This document shows, piece after piece, positions 22,872-31,205 of a DNA stretch of 36,020 nt. The stretch's first letter is position 1; each line of letters begins with the position of its first letter. The notes beneath the pieces are model-generated. The model saw only the letters and a program-made list of their open reading frames with translations. It had not been told where the DNA came from and searched no databases. The position numbers and the translations under genes were made by a program. The DNA lies in NCBI GenBank assembly GCA_934373295.1, contig CAKROK010000018.1:1-36020 (forward strand). The letters run 5' to 3'. The DNA is from an uncultured Christensenellaceae bacterium (GTDB taxonomy: Bacteria; Bacillota; Clostridia; Christensenellales; Christensenellaceae).

Positions 22872-23756
22872 TCAATCCAAAATCGCCTTGAGATCGTCGC
22901 TTATCTGCTCGTCATTGTGCTTTTCGCTCTTGTCGGGACGCTTTTTGCGCAGAGATTTGACGTCCTTTAGGTCGAATGTGCGCGCGTCGAACGAGCCGTC
23001 CGGCATGGGCAGCTTTACGCGGACGAGCTGCTTTAGGGCGTTGTTGGAAAGCACGGTGCCCTTGCCGTCCGGCGTCTTGACCTCGCTGCCCACCTTGGGC
23101 ATTATGCTCGTGATCTCTTCGTAGTACTCATGCTCGTAGTTTAAGCAGCACATTAGACGTCCGCAAAGTCCGCTTATCTTTGTGGGGGAGAGGGATAAGC
23201 CCTGCTCCTTCGCCATCTTGATGGACACGGGCTGGAAGTCGCCCAAAAATACGGAGCAGCAGGCGGGGCGTCCGCACGGCCCCAGGCCGCCCACCATCTT
23301 CGCCTCGTCCCTCACGCCGATCTGCCTCAGCTCGATCCTCGTCTTAAATACGCCCGCGAGGTCCTTTACAAGCTCACGGAAATCTACGCGCCCGTCCGCG
23401 GTGAAGTAAAATACTATCTTGCTGCCGTCAAACGTGCATTCGACGTTTATCAGCTTCATGTCGAGCTTGTGCTTTTCTATTTTTTCAAGGCAGATGCGAT
23501 ATGCGTCCTTTTCGCGCTTTTCGATGTCGGATAGCTTGCGCCTGTCCTTTTCGCCCGCCTTGCCTATGACCTTCTTTAAGGGCTTTGTCAGCTCGCCCTC
23601 CTGTGCCGTGCGGTTTGCTATGACGACCTCGCCGTATTCCACGCCGCGCACCGTCTCGACTATCGCGCCGTCGCCCACGTTGAAGCGTGTACCGGACGGG
23701 TCAAAATAGTAAACCTTGCCCACGCGCTTAAAGCGCACACCTATTATTTCAGACAT
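22872..23756 (-). CDS. ricT: PSP1-domain protein RicT (YaaT)
   Basis: In Bacillus subtilis RicT (YaaT) forms the Ric complex with RicA and RicF, carries Fe-S clusters and directs RNase Y processing; it also affects sporulation and competence. This 294-residue protein has the PSP1 core, with VRGVEYGEVV near the start, GGLGPCGRPACCSVFLGDF in the middle, then ISGLCGRLMCC and the conserved NYEHEYY stretch. The clustered Cys residues match the family's Fe-S ligands. The tail after about 265 is basic and charged. It overlaps holB by 13 bp. The tmk-holB-ricT order is the usual Firmicutes arrangement. Confidence 0.93.
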   Translation of the reverse strand: MSEIIGVRFKRVGKVYYFDPSGTRFNVGDGAIVETVRGVEYGEVVIANRTAQEGELTKPLKKVIGKAGEKDRRKLSDIEKREKDAYRICLEKIEKHKLDMKLINVECTFDGSKIVFYFTADGRVDFRELVKDLAGVFKTRIELRQIGVRDEAKMVGGLGPCGRPACCSVFLGDFQPVSIKMAKEQGLSLSPTKISGLCGRLMCCLNYEHEYYEEITSIMPKVGSEVKTPDGKGTVLSNNALKQLVRVKLPMPDGSFDARTFDLKDVKSLRKKRPDKSEKHNDEQISDDLKAILD

Positions 23757-24697
23757 TTGTTTCTTACCTCCGTTATGTCAAACAGCATCGCCCTTATCGC
23801 CGCTTGGGTATTTATACCGGGCGAAAGGCGCTTTGCGTCAGCTGTCCTATTGATTATATCACATATTTTCATCAATCCCGCGTCTGTGACCAGCTTGGAC
23901 AGCGCGGATGAGCTTTCCAGCCTCGCGGGCTCGTTTAAAAATTCGCCGTCGCCTGTGAGCGAATAGTAAAGCGCGTCCGAGAATATGTACCCCAGCGCCC
24001 TCAAAAACGCGAGCATATCGCAGGATAGCGCCTGCTCGCTCATCTTGTGGACGGATGGACGGCGAAATCTCGCGAGCATATCCGCTACAGTAAACGCGGC
24101 CTCCCGCGCATTTTTAAAGGAATCGTCCGATAACAGGCGCTCGGCCTCGGATGGACTCCCTCCGCACTGCGCCGCCGCGGCCAGCTCAAGCTCGCCCATG
24201 CCCAGCCTTTGGGAAATGACCCTGCGCGGTACGGGCGGTATGCGTATGGTGATGGAGCGCGAGCGAATTGTGGAAAGCAGCTTGTCCGGCGCGCTCGTCG
24301 TCAGGAGGAATATCACGCCCTCCGGCGGCTCCTCGATGGACTTTAAAAGGAAGTTCTGCGCGGCCTCGCCCATGTCGTGCGCACGGCGGATTATCACGCA
24401 TTTATATCCGCCCTCATAGGATTTTTTGGCTATGAAATCCACGACGGGCGAAACGGCTTCCTTTTTGATAGTCCCTGTGCAGTCTATGTCGAGAATGTCG
24501 ACGTGATTGTGGTCGAGGACCTTCCTGCATTCCGCGCATTTGCCGCAGCCTATGCCGTTGGCGCAGTATAGCCTCAGCATGAAGTCCTGTGCGGCGCGTT
24601 CGGCTTCGGCGTCCGCACCTGTGCAAAATATATACGACTGGGCGAGTTTTTTATAGTATGCGGCGCGATACAGCCGCAGCTCCTCCGCGCTCACCAT
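23744..24697 (-). CDS. holB: DNA polymerase III delta' subunit
   Basis: Delta' is part of the clamp loader that places the beta sliding clamp on DNA. The 317-residue protein has the AAA+ fold with a degenerate P-loop region (FCTGADAEAE), consistent with a subunit that need not hydrolyse ATP. Zinc-binding cysteines lie at 45, 51, 54 and 57 (CANGIGCGKCAEC), and the family motif NFLLKSIEEPP is present, followed by the TIRSRS sensor region where many homologues have SRC. The C-terminal helical domain is short and divergent. It overlaps tmk by 7 bp and ricT by 13 bp, showing tight translational coupling. Confidence 0.9.
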   Translation of the reverse strand: MVSAEELRLYRAAYYKKLAQSYIFCTGADAEAERAAQDFMLRLYCANGIGCGKCAECRKVLDHNHVDILDIDCTGTIKKEAVSPVVDFIAKKSYEGGYKCVIIRRAHDMGEAAQNFLLKSIEEPPEGVIFLLTTSAPDKLLSTIRSRSITIRIPPVPRRVISQRLGMGELELAAAAQCGGSPSEAERLLSDDSFKNAREAAFTVADMLARFRRPSVHKMSEQALSCDMLAFLRALGYIFSDALYYSLTGDGEFLNEPARLESSSALSKLVTDAGLMKICDIINRTADAKRLSPGINTQAAIRAMLFDITEVRNKCLK

Positions 24698-25320
24698 GCC
24701 TGTAATATCCCTTCGAGCGCGTTTTTGACCTGCGCGCTCACCTCGTCGATGCTCCCAACGGCGTCTATCGTTATGAATCGCTCGGGTTCATCTTCTATTA
24801 TGTGCTTATAGCCCGCGTAGACCATCTCATGAAACGCGGATTTTTCGCTCTCCATGCGGTCCTTTGCGCCGCGCGTGGTTATGCGCCGCTGGACCTGCTC
24901 GGGCGAAATATCGAAAAATAAGGTGTGGTCGGGCGTGCATTTTGTGAGCGCATAGCTGTTTATGGAGCGGATGAACTTTTCGCCCATGCCGCGTGCATAG
25001 CCCTGATACGCGACGGATGAATCGTAAAAGCGGTCGCTCAAAACGAGCGTGCCCTCTTTAAGCGCGGGGAGGATCACCTCGTTCACAAGCTGTGCGCGCG
25101 CCGCCGCGAAGAGCAGCGCCTCCGTCTCGTCCGTCATACCCGTGTTGAGCTTATCGAGCAAAAGACCGCGTATGCTCTCCGAAATGCGCGTGCCGCCCGG
25201 CTCACGCACGCAGATATAGCGCACGCCGCGCTCATCTAACAGCCTTTTAAAGTATTCGACCTGCGTCGTCTTGCCGCAGCCGTCTATTCCCTCAAATGTT
25301 ATGAAAAGACCTCTTTTCAT
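24691..25320 (-). CDS. tmk: Thymidylate kinase
   Basis: Phosphorylates dTMP to dTDP with ATP, an essential step of dTTP synthesis. The start is placed at ATG 25320 (209 residues, MKRGLFITFEG). The frame stays open to an ATG at 25356, but that codon falls at the predicted transcription start and has no RBS. AGGAG lies 14 bp before 25320, rather far. Motifs: P-loop EGIDGCGKTTQ (about 9-19), the DR(F/Y) motif LSDRFYDSSVAYQGYARG, and a lid region with QRRITTRGAKDRME. The length is typical. It is first of the tmk-holB-ricT operon and functionally complements dut in the nearby nrd operon. Confidence 0.95.
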   Translation of the reverse strand: MKRGLFITFEGIDGCGKTTQVEYFKRLLDERGVRYICVREPGGTRISESIRGLLLDKLNTGMTDETEALLFAAARAQLVNEVILPALKEGTLVLSDRFYDSSVAYQGYARGMGEKFIRSINSYALTKCTPDHTLFFDISPEQVQRRITTRGAKDRMESEKSAFHEMVYAGYKHIIEDEPERFITIDAVGSIDEVSAQVKNALEGILQAW

Positions 25321-25360
25321 TTTTTTATTGAAATCTCCTAACAGCCAATTATACATAATA

Positions 25361-25389
25361 ATTATAACCTAATATCGCGGGATTGTAAA
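25361..25389 (-). promoter_or_regulatory. Promoter of tmk-holB-ricT
   Basis: On the minus strand, TTTACA (25384-25389), a 17-bp spacer and perfect TATAAT (25361-25366). The transcript would begin near 25354, which argues against translation from the ATG at 25356. Confidence 0.75.
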
Positions 25390-25405
25390 ACGAAAACAAA
25401 AATAC

Positions 25406-25434
25406 TTTATAGAATGGGAAATTTATGGTATCAT
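25406..25434 (+). promoter_or_regulatory. Possible promoter of the membrane protein gene
   Basis: TTTATA (25406-25411), 17 bp, TATCAT (25429-25434). This is a moderate match, divergent from the tmk promoter. It overlaps the upstream in-frame ATG at 25425, supporting the later start at 25464. Confidence 0.45.
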
Positions 25435-25463
25435 TATATAAAAGAAAAAAGAGGAATGAAAAA

Positions 25464-26249
25464 ATGAAGGCAGAGACTTTTTCGGGATTGATGCTTTTCA
25501 GCAAGGAAAAGCTGCATTATCCATATAAATATCGACTGTATTTTATAGACCTCGCCACGGTGAACAGCGAGGAGCCGGAAATTCACCGCTTTTGCGTGCG
25601 TTCGGGCAAGCTCTTTGACCACATGCAGCTCGCGGGGGTATATGACCTGACCGCCAAAGGGCTGTTCATAACCGATTGCGTCATCACGGATACGGCGGAT
25701 ATCGACGACGATTTTTACCATTCTCTGCTGTATCTGCGTGACCTTATCTTCATGGATAAGCGGTCGGGAAAATACGTCGGCATAAACACGGACGCATACA
25801 ACACGACGGATTATTATTGGAATTTTGACGAATATCGGCGGATATTGGACTATAAGCCGAGCAAAAAGACGAATATACTGTATATCGCCTATAAGCTCGT
25901 GATGTACCTGTTTACGATAGTTATCCCCGTGGGCCTATACGCGCTCGCGCTGTATGGGATATCCACGCTTCCGGCGGACGTCGCGGGCGCGTTCGTGCTG
26001 CCCTCCACGGCGATACTCTCGCTTCCCATGGTGTTGTGGATGATGAATTTCATCTTCATAATGGGGGAGACGGTCATGCTCATGCTGCCCGATATAAGCA
26101 GGTGCGCGGTCAAAAAATATGCGCTCAAATGGGCGGGTATGCGCAGGGACGGCGTTTTGGGCGAACGCACGAAAAAGGAGATCATACGAAATCTCATAAT
26201 CAGCCTTTCGTGCATAGCGCTTTGCATATTGTTGAATCTGTTTATGTGA
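25464..26249 (+). CDS. Membrane protein of unknown function
   Basis: The preferred start is ATG 25464 (261 residues, MKAETFSGLM), with GAGG 9 bp upstream; an earlier in-frame ATG at 25425 falls in the likely promoter. Residues 1-135 form a soluble domain rich in Tyr, Asp and aromatic residues. About 138-262 hold three to four hydrophobic segments (around LYIAYKLVMYLFTIVIPVGL, STAILSLPMVLWMMNFIFIM and IISLSCIALCILLNLF) separated by a basic loop. The soluble domain has no motif I recognise. It lies alone between the tmk operon and the lacI regulator and is probably monocistronic. No function is proposed. Confidence 0.75.
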   Translation: MKAETFSGLMLFSKEKLHYPYKYRLYFIDLATVNSEEPEIHRFCVRSGKLFDHMQLAGVYDLTAKGLFITDCVITDTADIDDDFYHSLLYLRDLIFMDKRSGKYVGINTDAYNTTDYYWNFDEYRRILDYKPSKKTNILYIAYKLVMYLFTIVIPVGLYALALYGISTLPADVAGAFVLPSTAILSLPMVLWMMNFIFIMGETVMLMLPDISRCAVKKYALKWAGMRRDGVLGERTKKEIIRNLIISLSCIALCILLNLFM

Positions 26250-26274
26250 TATGCAGATTTTATGAAATTTCATG

Positions 26275-26321
26275 TTGCAAAATATTCGCCGGTCGGTGTA
26301 TAATGGGTTTTATAAAACGTT
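26275..26321 (+). promoter_or_regulatory. lacI-type regulator promoter with candidate operator
   Basis: TTGCAA (26275-26280), 18 bp, perfect TATAAT (26299-26304). AAAACGTT (26314-26321) begins 10 bp after the -10 box, inside the sequence ATAAAACGTTTGACATA. The same core occurs at 27676 and 28377 upstream of the next two genes. A central CG in a short palindrome (AAACGTTT) is typical of LacI-family operators, so autoregulation is likely. Confidence 0.65.
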
Positions 26322-26355
26322 TGACATAGGCGAATAGGAATTAAAAGGTTTGATA

Positions 26356-27420
26356 ATGGCGAGAAAAGCAGTAACTATAAAGGATATTTCTAAAATAATG
26401 GGCGTCTCCGTCTCCACGGTGACAAATGCGATGAACGGCGCGCCCAATGTGAGCGAGGAGTTAAGACAGGCGATAATAGCGAAGGCGAAGGAGCTGGGAT
26501 ATAAGCCCAACTTCCATGCGCGCGCGATGGTCAAAAACGGCATAAAGATCGCGGCAATAATGTCACAGCAGCCCGCGCAGTACATGGATATGGTCGTTAA
26601 GGGCATGAACGAGGAGGTCGGCCGTTTAAGCGACTATAAGGTCACGCTGAAAAAGTACATTTATCACGACAACATGGCGTCGCTGGAGGCTTGCGACTGC
26701 GTGAAGAGGATGATCGCGGACGGCGCGGACGGCGTTATTTTCGGCGCATCCTTCAATAAGGACGCATATATCGACATATTTGAGGACTACATCAGAAAGA
26801 GCAACATCCCCGTGATAGGCACGGACGAGGACATCGACCTGATACCCTACATCTGCATAATAAACAGCGATGCTAAGGTCATGGCGCAGCTCGTCGCGCA
26901 GTTTATCGCGATAAAATACGGCGCGGGCGCCAAGGTGGGTGTGATAACCACCAACTTTAAGCACGCCAACCACAAGCTGATAATAGACGTTTTCAGGGGA
27001 GAATGTGAGAAAAACGGCCTCGTCCTGCTGGATATTTTGGAGAATAACGACAACAGCGTGCGCACGTATGAGTGTACGCACAAGCTCATAACCGAGCATC
27101 CGGACATCGACGTCATCTATAAGACGTCGTTTGACTCCGTCTTTGTCTGCCGATGCATCGAGAACATGGGCTTAAAAGGCAAGGTCCACGTGATAGGCCA
27201 CGACATCTATCAGGAGATGATCCCCTATATAATGAACGACATGATAGACGCGACCATCTTCCAGAATCCGCAGGAGCAGGGGCGCGCCGTCGTGCGCATA
27301 CTGACGGAGTGGATACTGGGCGAAAAGAGCATACCCAAGCGCATACATCTGCGCCCGGAGCTGGTTTTAAAATCCAATATAGAGAGCTATTTAGAAGAAC
27401 ATGGCTGCAAAATGCCGTAA
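26356..27420 (+). CDS. LacI family transcriptional regulator
   Basis: A 354-residue repressor-type regulator. The N-terminal HTH (residues about 6-50) has VTIKDISKIMGVSVSTVTNAMNG followed by the hinge region ELGYKPN; the DNA-binding sequence keeps the family pattern. The rest is a periplasmic-binding-like sugar sensor that dimerises. ATG 26356 follows AAAGG by 7 bp; a TTG two codons earlier is also possible. It precedes an SGNH hydrolase and a sugar ABC operon, all with the AAAACGTT motif at their promoters, so it is the likely regulator of that set. The last five codons (GCKMP) lie within the end of an inserted repeat element, so the C-terminus may have been altered by the insertion. Confidence 0.92.
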   Translation: MARKAVTIKDISKIMGVSVSTVTNAMNGAPNVSEELRQAIIAKAKELGYKPNFHARAMVKNGIKIAAIMSQQPAQYMDMVVKGMNEEVGRLSDYKVTLKKYIYHDNMASLEACDCVKRMIADGADGVIFGASFNKDAYIDIFEDYIRKSNIPVIGTDEDIDLIPYICIINSDAKVMAQLVAQFIAIKYGAGAKVGVITTNFKHANHKLIIDVFRGECEKNGLVLLDILENNDNSVRTYECTHKLITEHPDIDVIYKTSFDSVFVCRCIENMGLKGKVHVIGHDIYQEMIPYIMNDMIDATIFQNPQEQGRAVVRILTEWILGEKSIPKRIHLRPELVLKSNIESYLEEHGCKMP

Positions 27421-27476
27421 TTGTAAGCCACTGGACTGCATGAGAACTGACGAAAAATCAGGCATTTTTGACAGCC
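27403..27476. repeat. Short copy of the terminal-inverted-repeat element, overlapping the lacI stop
   Basis: The left end GGCTGCAAAATGCCG (27403-27417) and right end CAGGCATTTTTGACAGCC (27459-27476) are inverted repeats with small indels. ACGAAAAATCAGGCATTTT (27450-27468) also occurs exactly in the element upstream of nrdD. At 74 bp it lacks most of the interior of the 235-bp copy. It supplies the final codons and stop context of the regulator. Confidence 0.6.
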
Positions 27477-27507
27477 CATAAATCCTGTTTATAAATAATT
27501 GAACGAG

Positions 27508-27549
27508 AGGTCTTTATCGATAATTGAATTTAGATAAAGACCTTTTTTG
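27508..27549 (+). terminator. Terminator of the lacI-type gene
   Basis: Perfect 11-bp stem AGGTCTTTATC (27508-27518) with GATAAAGACCT (27533-27543), 14-nt loop, followed by a T run. Confidence 0.9.
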
Positions 27550-27636
27550 TTTAAAAAATGCGCTGATATAATACGTTTTATATCATTTTTATCGACTGAA
27601 TTTTTAAAATGCCTAAATAAAGGGAAAAATTCGCTA

Positions 27637-27683
27637 TTGACATTTAATTTGTGATGAATTATACTTACATTAAGTAAAACGTT
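27637..27683 (+). promoter_or_regulatory. Promoter and candidate operator of the SGNH hydrolase gene
   Basis: Perfect TTGACA (27637-27642), 17 bp, TATACT (27660-27665). AAAACGTT (27676-27683) starts 10 bp after the -10 box, the same distance as at the lacI promoter, within GTAAAACGTTAGATATA. Repression by the upstream LacI-type regulator is inferred. Confidence 0.7.
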
Positions 27684-27700
27684 AGATATAAGGAACGGCA

Positions 27701-28339
27701 ATGATAAACGTATTGTGCTACGGCGACTCCAACACCTGGGGGTTTGACGCAAAGAAAAACGAGAGATTCCCCTTTGAAAAGAGGTGGTGCGGAGTGCTTC
27801 AGCGCTGTCTCGGCGACGGATATAAAATATATGAGGAGGGGCTGGGCGGAAGGACGACCGCCTTTGACGACCCGGTATGCGACGACGCGAACGGCGCAAA
27901 GGGGATATTGCAGGCGCTTAAAACCACCTATCCTCTCGACCTCGTGATTATAATGCTGGGAACGAACGACTGCAAGATACACTTGAGACAGGAGAGCTAC
28001 AGCATCGCCGCGGGCATGGAAAAGCTCATTAAAACGGTGATTTCGCCGCATTTTAATGAGGCGTTCGGCGGCTGTCCGCGCGTGATGATAATATGCCCCG
28101 CGAGGTTCGGGATAGATGAGGCGAGTTGCCCCAGCACGGACTTTGACGAGGACAGCGTAAGGCATATGAACGAGCTGCCCGAGCTTTATAGGGATATTGC
28201 CCAAAGGTTTGACTGCATGTACTTTGACGCGCAGGACGCCTCGCCCGATGTGCGCTATGACGGGGTTCACATGGACGAAAAGTCGCATGAAAGGCTGGGC
28301 AAAATGCTCGCGGAGAGTATAAAAAGGACGTTTGAATAA
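27701..28339 (+). CDS. SGNH/GDSL hydrolase (intracellular esterase)
   Basis: A 212-residue serine hydrolase of the SGNH superfamily. The nucleophile is Ser10 in GDSN (8-11), the oxyanion-hole Gly is in GLGGRT, Asn89 lies in GTND (87-90), and the catalytic Asp187 and His190 lie in DGVH. It resembles arylesterase/acetyl-esterase type members. There is no signal peptide, so it acts in the cytoplasm. It sits between the LacI regulator and the sugar ABC operon and shares their putative operator. The likely job is therefore to remove an acyl group from an imported sugar derivative; the substrate itself is unknown. ATG 27701 with AAGGA 6 bp upstream. Confidence 0.9.
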   Translation: MINVLCYGDSNTWGFDAKKNERFPFEKRWCGVLQRCLGDGYKIYEEGLGGRTTAFDDPVCDDANGAKGILQALKTTYPLDLVIIMLGTNDCKIHLRQESYSIAAGMEKLIKTVISPHFNEAFGGCPRVMIICPARFGIDEASCPSTDFDEDSVRHMNELPELYRDIAQRFDCMYFDAQDASPDVRYDGVHMDEKSHERLGKMLAESIKRTFE

Positions 28340-28376
28340 GGGAATGCGCAAAATGCGCAGAGCTATGCCCATATGT

Positions 28377-28421
28377 AAAACGTTGCACTAAATTGTATAA
28401 CAATTTGCGGCGCGGCCGCAG
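28377..28421 (+). promoter_or_regulatory. Control region of the ABC transporter operon
   Basis: The leader 28340-28450 contains, in order: AAAACGTT (28377-28384, third copy of the candidate LacI operator); the perfect palindrome AAATTGT-ATA-ACAATTT (28390-28406), which contains a -10-like TATAAC (28396-28401); and a hairpin TGCGGC/GCCGCA (28406-28420). No good -35 is visible at the right spacing (ATGTAA at best), so the promoter may need an activator or may be weak. AGGAGG (28437-28442) is the RBS of the next gene. Confidence 0.5.
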
Positions 28422-28450
28422 AATAATAAACATTCCAGGAGGAACGAATA

Positions 28451-29530
28451 GTGAAAAAATTAGTTATGGTAATCGTTGCGCTTATGCTTGCGGCGATGAT
28501 GCTCATCGGATGCTCCGAGCAGCCGGCGGCTTCGCAGGGCGGCGACAAGACGACGGACGAGCCCAAGGCGACCGAACAGACGGGAACCGAGGATTTCGAC
28601 CCCTCGCAGTATGCGATAGCGATATGCACCTACCCGACATCCAACCCCACGGTAGCCGTAATGGCGGCGGGCTTCATGGATAAGGCTGAAGAGCTCGGAT
28701 ATCAGGCGCTTCTTTTAGGCGGCGATACCAACGACCAGGCAGTAGCTTATCAGGACATCGATATGGCTATCGCGCAGTACGACAACTTAAAGTGCATCGC
28801 GATGAACGCTTACGACGAGATCGGCTGGAGAAAGATAAAGGACGTAACGGACGCAGGTATCCACGTATGCTGCGTATGGAACCCCGTTTATGACTCTCAG
28901 CTCGAGCAGTACGGCATCGACAGAGAGATGATAATCGGCTGGTACTCCCCCGATGCATACTCCTATGGCGAGGCTGCTGCGAAGGACATGGCGGAAAAGG
29001 TCGGTCATAAGGGCCTCATCGCTATAACCGAATCCCAGTTCAACGACACCGAGGACGCTGCTGCAAAGGGTTTCATCGACTATATCGCGAAGAACGAGCC
29101 TGACATGAAGACGCTTGATCCTCAGGTCGAGGGCAGAGAGGCAGTCGCGGCTATCGGCACGGTAACCTCCATAATCCAGGCGAACCCCGACATCGTCGGC
29201 GCATACGGCACGACGGGCACCTCCGCACAGTCCTGGGCAGGCGCAAAGGACCAGACCGGCTGGGACGGCGTTATCATCGGCATGGACTTCAACGCACAGA
29301 ACTTAGACCTCTTAGACAGCGGCAAGGTTTACGGCATAGTGGCTCAGCCCATCTATGACGCATTCTCCGAGGCGGCTATAACCTGCGACAAGTTCCTACG
29401 CGGCGAGGACGTAACGTGGACGGAGGATTCCGGCTTCATGGAGTCTCCCCTTATCCATCAGGCGGACGCGGCTAAGTATAAGGAGCTCATCGGGAACATC
29501 TCCGTATACAAGAGCGTATCCGGCAACTAA
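28451..29530 (+). CDS. Sugar ABC transporter substrate-binding lipoprotein
   Basis: A 359-residue extracellular binding protein of the ribose/galactose-type periplasmic-binding family. It has a signal peptide with lipobox LIGC and the lipidated Cys21, a low-complexity acidic and threonine-rich linker (22-50), then the two-lobed binding fold with AICTYPTSNPTVAVMAAGFMDKAEELGY at its start. GTG start at 28451, 8 bp after AGGAGG. It is the first gene of the operon. A stem-loop follows, which often keeps binding-protein mRNA more abundant than the membrane components. The binding lobe is related to ribose- and AI-2-type proteins, but the ligand cannot be read from the sequence. The C-terminal region DVTWTEDSGFMESPLI probably forms part of the hinge. 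Confidence 0.93.
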   Translation: MKKLVMVIVALMLAAMMLIGCSEQPAASQGGDKTTDEPKATEQTGTEDFDPSQYAIAICTYPTSNPTVAVMAAGFMDKAEELGYQALLLGGDTNDQAVAYQDIDMAIAQYDNLKCIAMNAYDEIGWRKIKDVTDAGIHVCCVWNPVYDSQLEQYGIDREMIIGWYSPDAYSYGEAAAKDMAEKVGHKGLIAITESQFNDTEDAAAKGFIDYIAKNEPDMKTLDPQVEGREAVAAIGTVTSIIQANPDIVGAYGTTGTSAQSWAGAKDQTGWDGVIIGMDFNAQNLDLLDSGKVYGIVAQPIYDAFSEAAITCDKFLRGEDVTWTEDSGFMESPLIHQADAAKYKELIGNISVYKSVSGN

Positions 29531-29556
29531 GGCATTTTAAAAAGCATAACGGAAAA

Positions 29557-29591
29557 CCGGCAGGGGGCCCAAAAATAGGCTCCCTTGCCGG
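29557..29591 (+). terminator. Intra-operon stem-loop after the binding-protein gene
   Basis: CCGGCAGGGGGCC (29557-29569) pairs with GGCTCCCTTGCCGG (29578-29591), with small mismatches. No T run follows, so it more likely stabilises the upstream mRNA or partly attenuates than fully terminates. This fits high expression of the binding protein relative to the transporter. Confidence 0.55.
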
Positions 29592-29681
29592 ATATTTCAA
29601 AAGGGAGCATTTTTAGGCAACAAGAGAATTATTGTCATGGCGATAGCTGTATTTCCATGGGCATGTGACTGGAAGGTAATT

Positions 29682-31193
29682 ATGAGCGAGTATGTTTTGG
29701 AAGCAAGGGAAATAGTAAAAAAGTTTCCCGGAGTGCTGGCGTTAAAAAATGTCAGCTTGAATGTTAAAAGAGGAGAGGTATTGGGGCTGATCGGCGAGAA
29801 CGGCGCGGGTAAATCCACGCTGCTCAAGGTCATAAACGGCGTATATCCCTACGGTACATATGAGGGAGAGCTGCTTTTGAACGGTCAGACCGTTAAATAT
29901 AGAAATCCCACGGCGGCGCTGAAGGGCGGAATAGGCTTCGTCCCCCAGGAGATAAACGTAATGGAGGAGCTGACCGTCGCGGAAAATATTTTTGTCGGAC
30001 ACCTTGACGAAAGGGGAAAGCGCGTAGTAAGCATAGCGAGTGTAATAAGAAGAGCAAAGTCCTTCCTTAAGGAAAATAAATTTGATCTTGATGCTTCGGC
30101 CCGCGTGAATACCCTTTCGATTGGTCAAAAGCAGCTTTTGATGGTCGCAAAGGCGCTTTCCTGGGAGCCGGAGATAATGATTTTAGACGAGCCGACCACC
30201 GCGCTTTCACAGGCGGACGTCGACAATCTGTTTGAGATAATTGAAAATCTGAAAAAGAACGGCAAGAGCATAATATTCGTCACGCATAAGCTGGCGGAGA
30301 TATTTGAGATAACCGACCGCGTTACCATCCTTCGCGACGGCAGCGTCATAACGACTTATGAAAAGAAGGATTATGACGAGGCAAAGATAATAAACGGCAT
30401 GGTAGGAAGAGAGCTGACCACGCTCTATCCCCCGAGAGACGCGAAGATAGGCGAGGAGATATTGAAGGTGGAAAACCTCGTCGTGCCTCATCGCAGAATA
30501 GCGGATAAAAACGTCGTGGACGGCGTTTCATTCAACCTGCACAGGGGCGAATGTCTGGGAATAGTCGGGCTCGTGGGCGCAGGGCGCACGGAGACCGTCA
30601 CGGCGCTTTTCGGCGGATATCCCGATTATACCGGTAAAATAACCATAAACGGAAAAGAAGTACATATCAAAAACGAGGCGCAGGCGATAGCCCACGGCAT
30701 GAACATGCTTACAGAGGATAGAAAGGAAAACGGCCTGCTTTTGTTAAACGACATCAAATTCAACATCGTCGTATCCGATATAAAGAAGATAATGAAGCAC
30801 GGCGTGGTGTCCAAAAAGCTGGAGAAAGAGGCTGCGGATAAATTCATGGAGCAGCTGCGCATAAAGGCGAAGGATTCCTCCACCATGGCGGTGAACCTCT
30901 CCGGAGGCAACCAGCAGAAGGTCGTGTTGGCGAAGGCGCTGCATTCCTCCCCCGAGATACTCATATTGGATGAGCCGACAAAGGGCGTGGACGTAGGCGC
31001 AAAGCAGGAGATATACGAAATCATGAACGAGCTTTTGGAAAAGGGCATGTCCATAATAATGATATCCTCCGAGCTGCCGGAGCTTTTGGGAATGTGCGAC
31101 AGGTTCGTCATAATGGCGAACGGCAGGGTCGTGGGCGAATCCACACGCGAGGATGCTACTCAGGAATCGCTGATGAACGCCTGCTTTGTTTGA
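29682..31193 (+). CDS. Sugar ABC transporter ATP-binding protein (dual ATPase)
   Basis: A 503-residue RbsA/MglA-type ATPase with two ABC domains in one chain. Domain 1: Walker A GENGAGKST (38-46), signature LSIGQKQ, Walker B IMILDEPTTAL. Domain 2: a degenerate Walker A GLVGAGRTE, as is normal in this family, signature LSGGNQQKV and Walker B ILILDEPTKGVDVG. The start is ATG 29682 with GGAAGG 5 bp upstream; the frame extends to 29637 but without a clear RBS. It energises the two permeases that follow after 12 and 20 bp gaps. Together with the lipoprotein this is a complete importer. Confidence 0.95.
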   Translation: MSEYVLEAREIVKKFPGVLALKNVSLNVKRGEVLGLIGENGAGKSTLLKVINGVYPYGTYEGELLLNGQTVKYRNPTAALKGGIGFVPQEINVMEELTVAENIFVGHLDERGKRVVSIASVIRRAKSFLKENKFDLDASARVNTLSIGQKQLLMVAKALSWEPEIMILDEPTTALSQADVDNLFEIIENLKKNGKSIIFVTHKLAEIFEITDRVTILRDGSVITTYEKKDYDEAKIINGMVGRELTTLYPPRDAKIGEEILKVENLVVPHRRIADKNVVDGVSFNLHRGECLGIVGLVGAGRTETVTALFGGYPDYTGKITINGKEVHIKNEAQAIAHGMNMLTEDRKENGLLLLNDIKFNIVVSDIKKIMKHGVVSKKLEKEAADKFMEQLRIKAKDSSTMAVNLSGGNQQKVVLAKALHSSPEILILDEPTKGVDVGAKQEIYEIMNELLEKGMSIIMISSELPELLGMCDRFVIMANGRVVGESTREDATQESLMNACFV

Positions 31194-31205
31194 TGAGGTG
31201 AAAAG

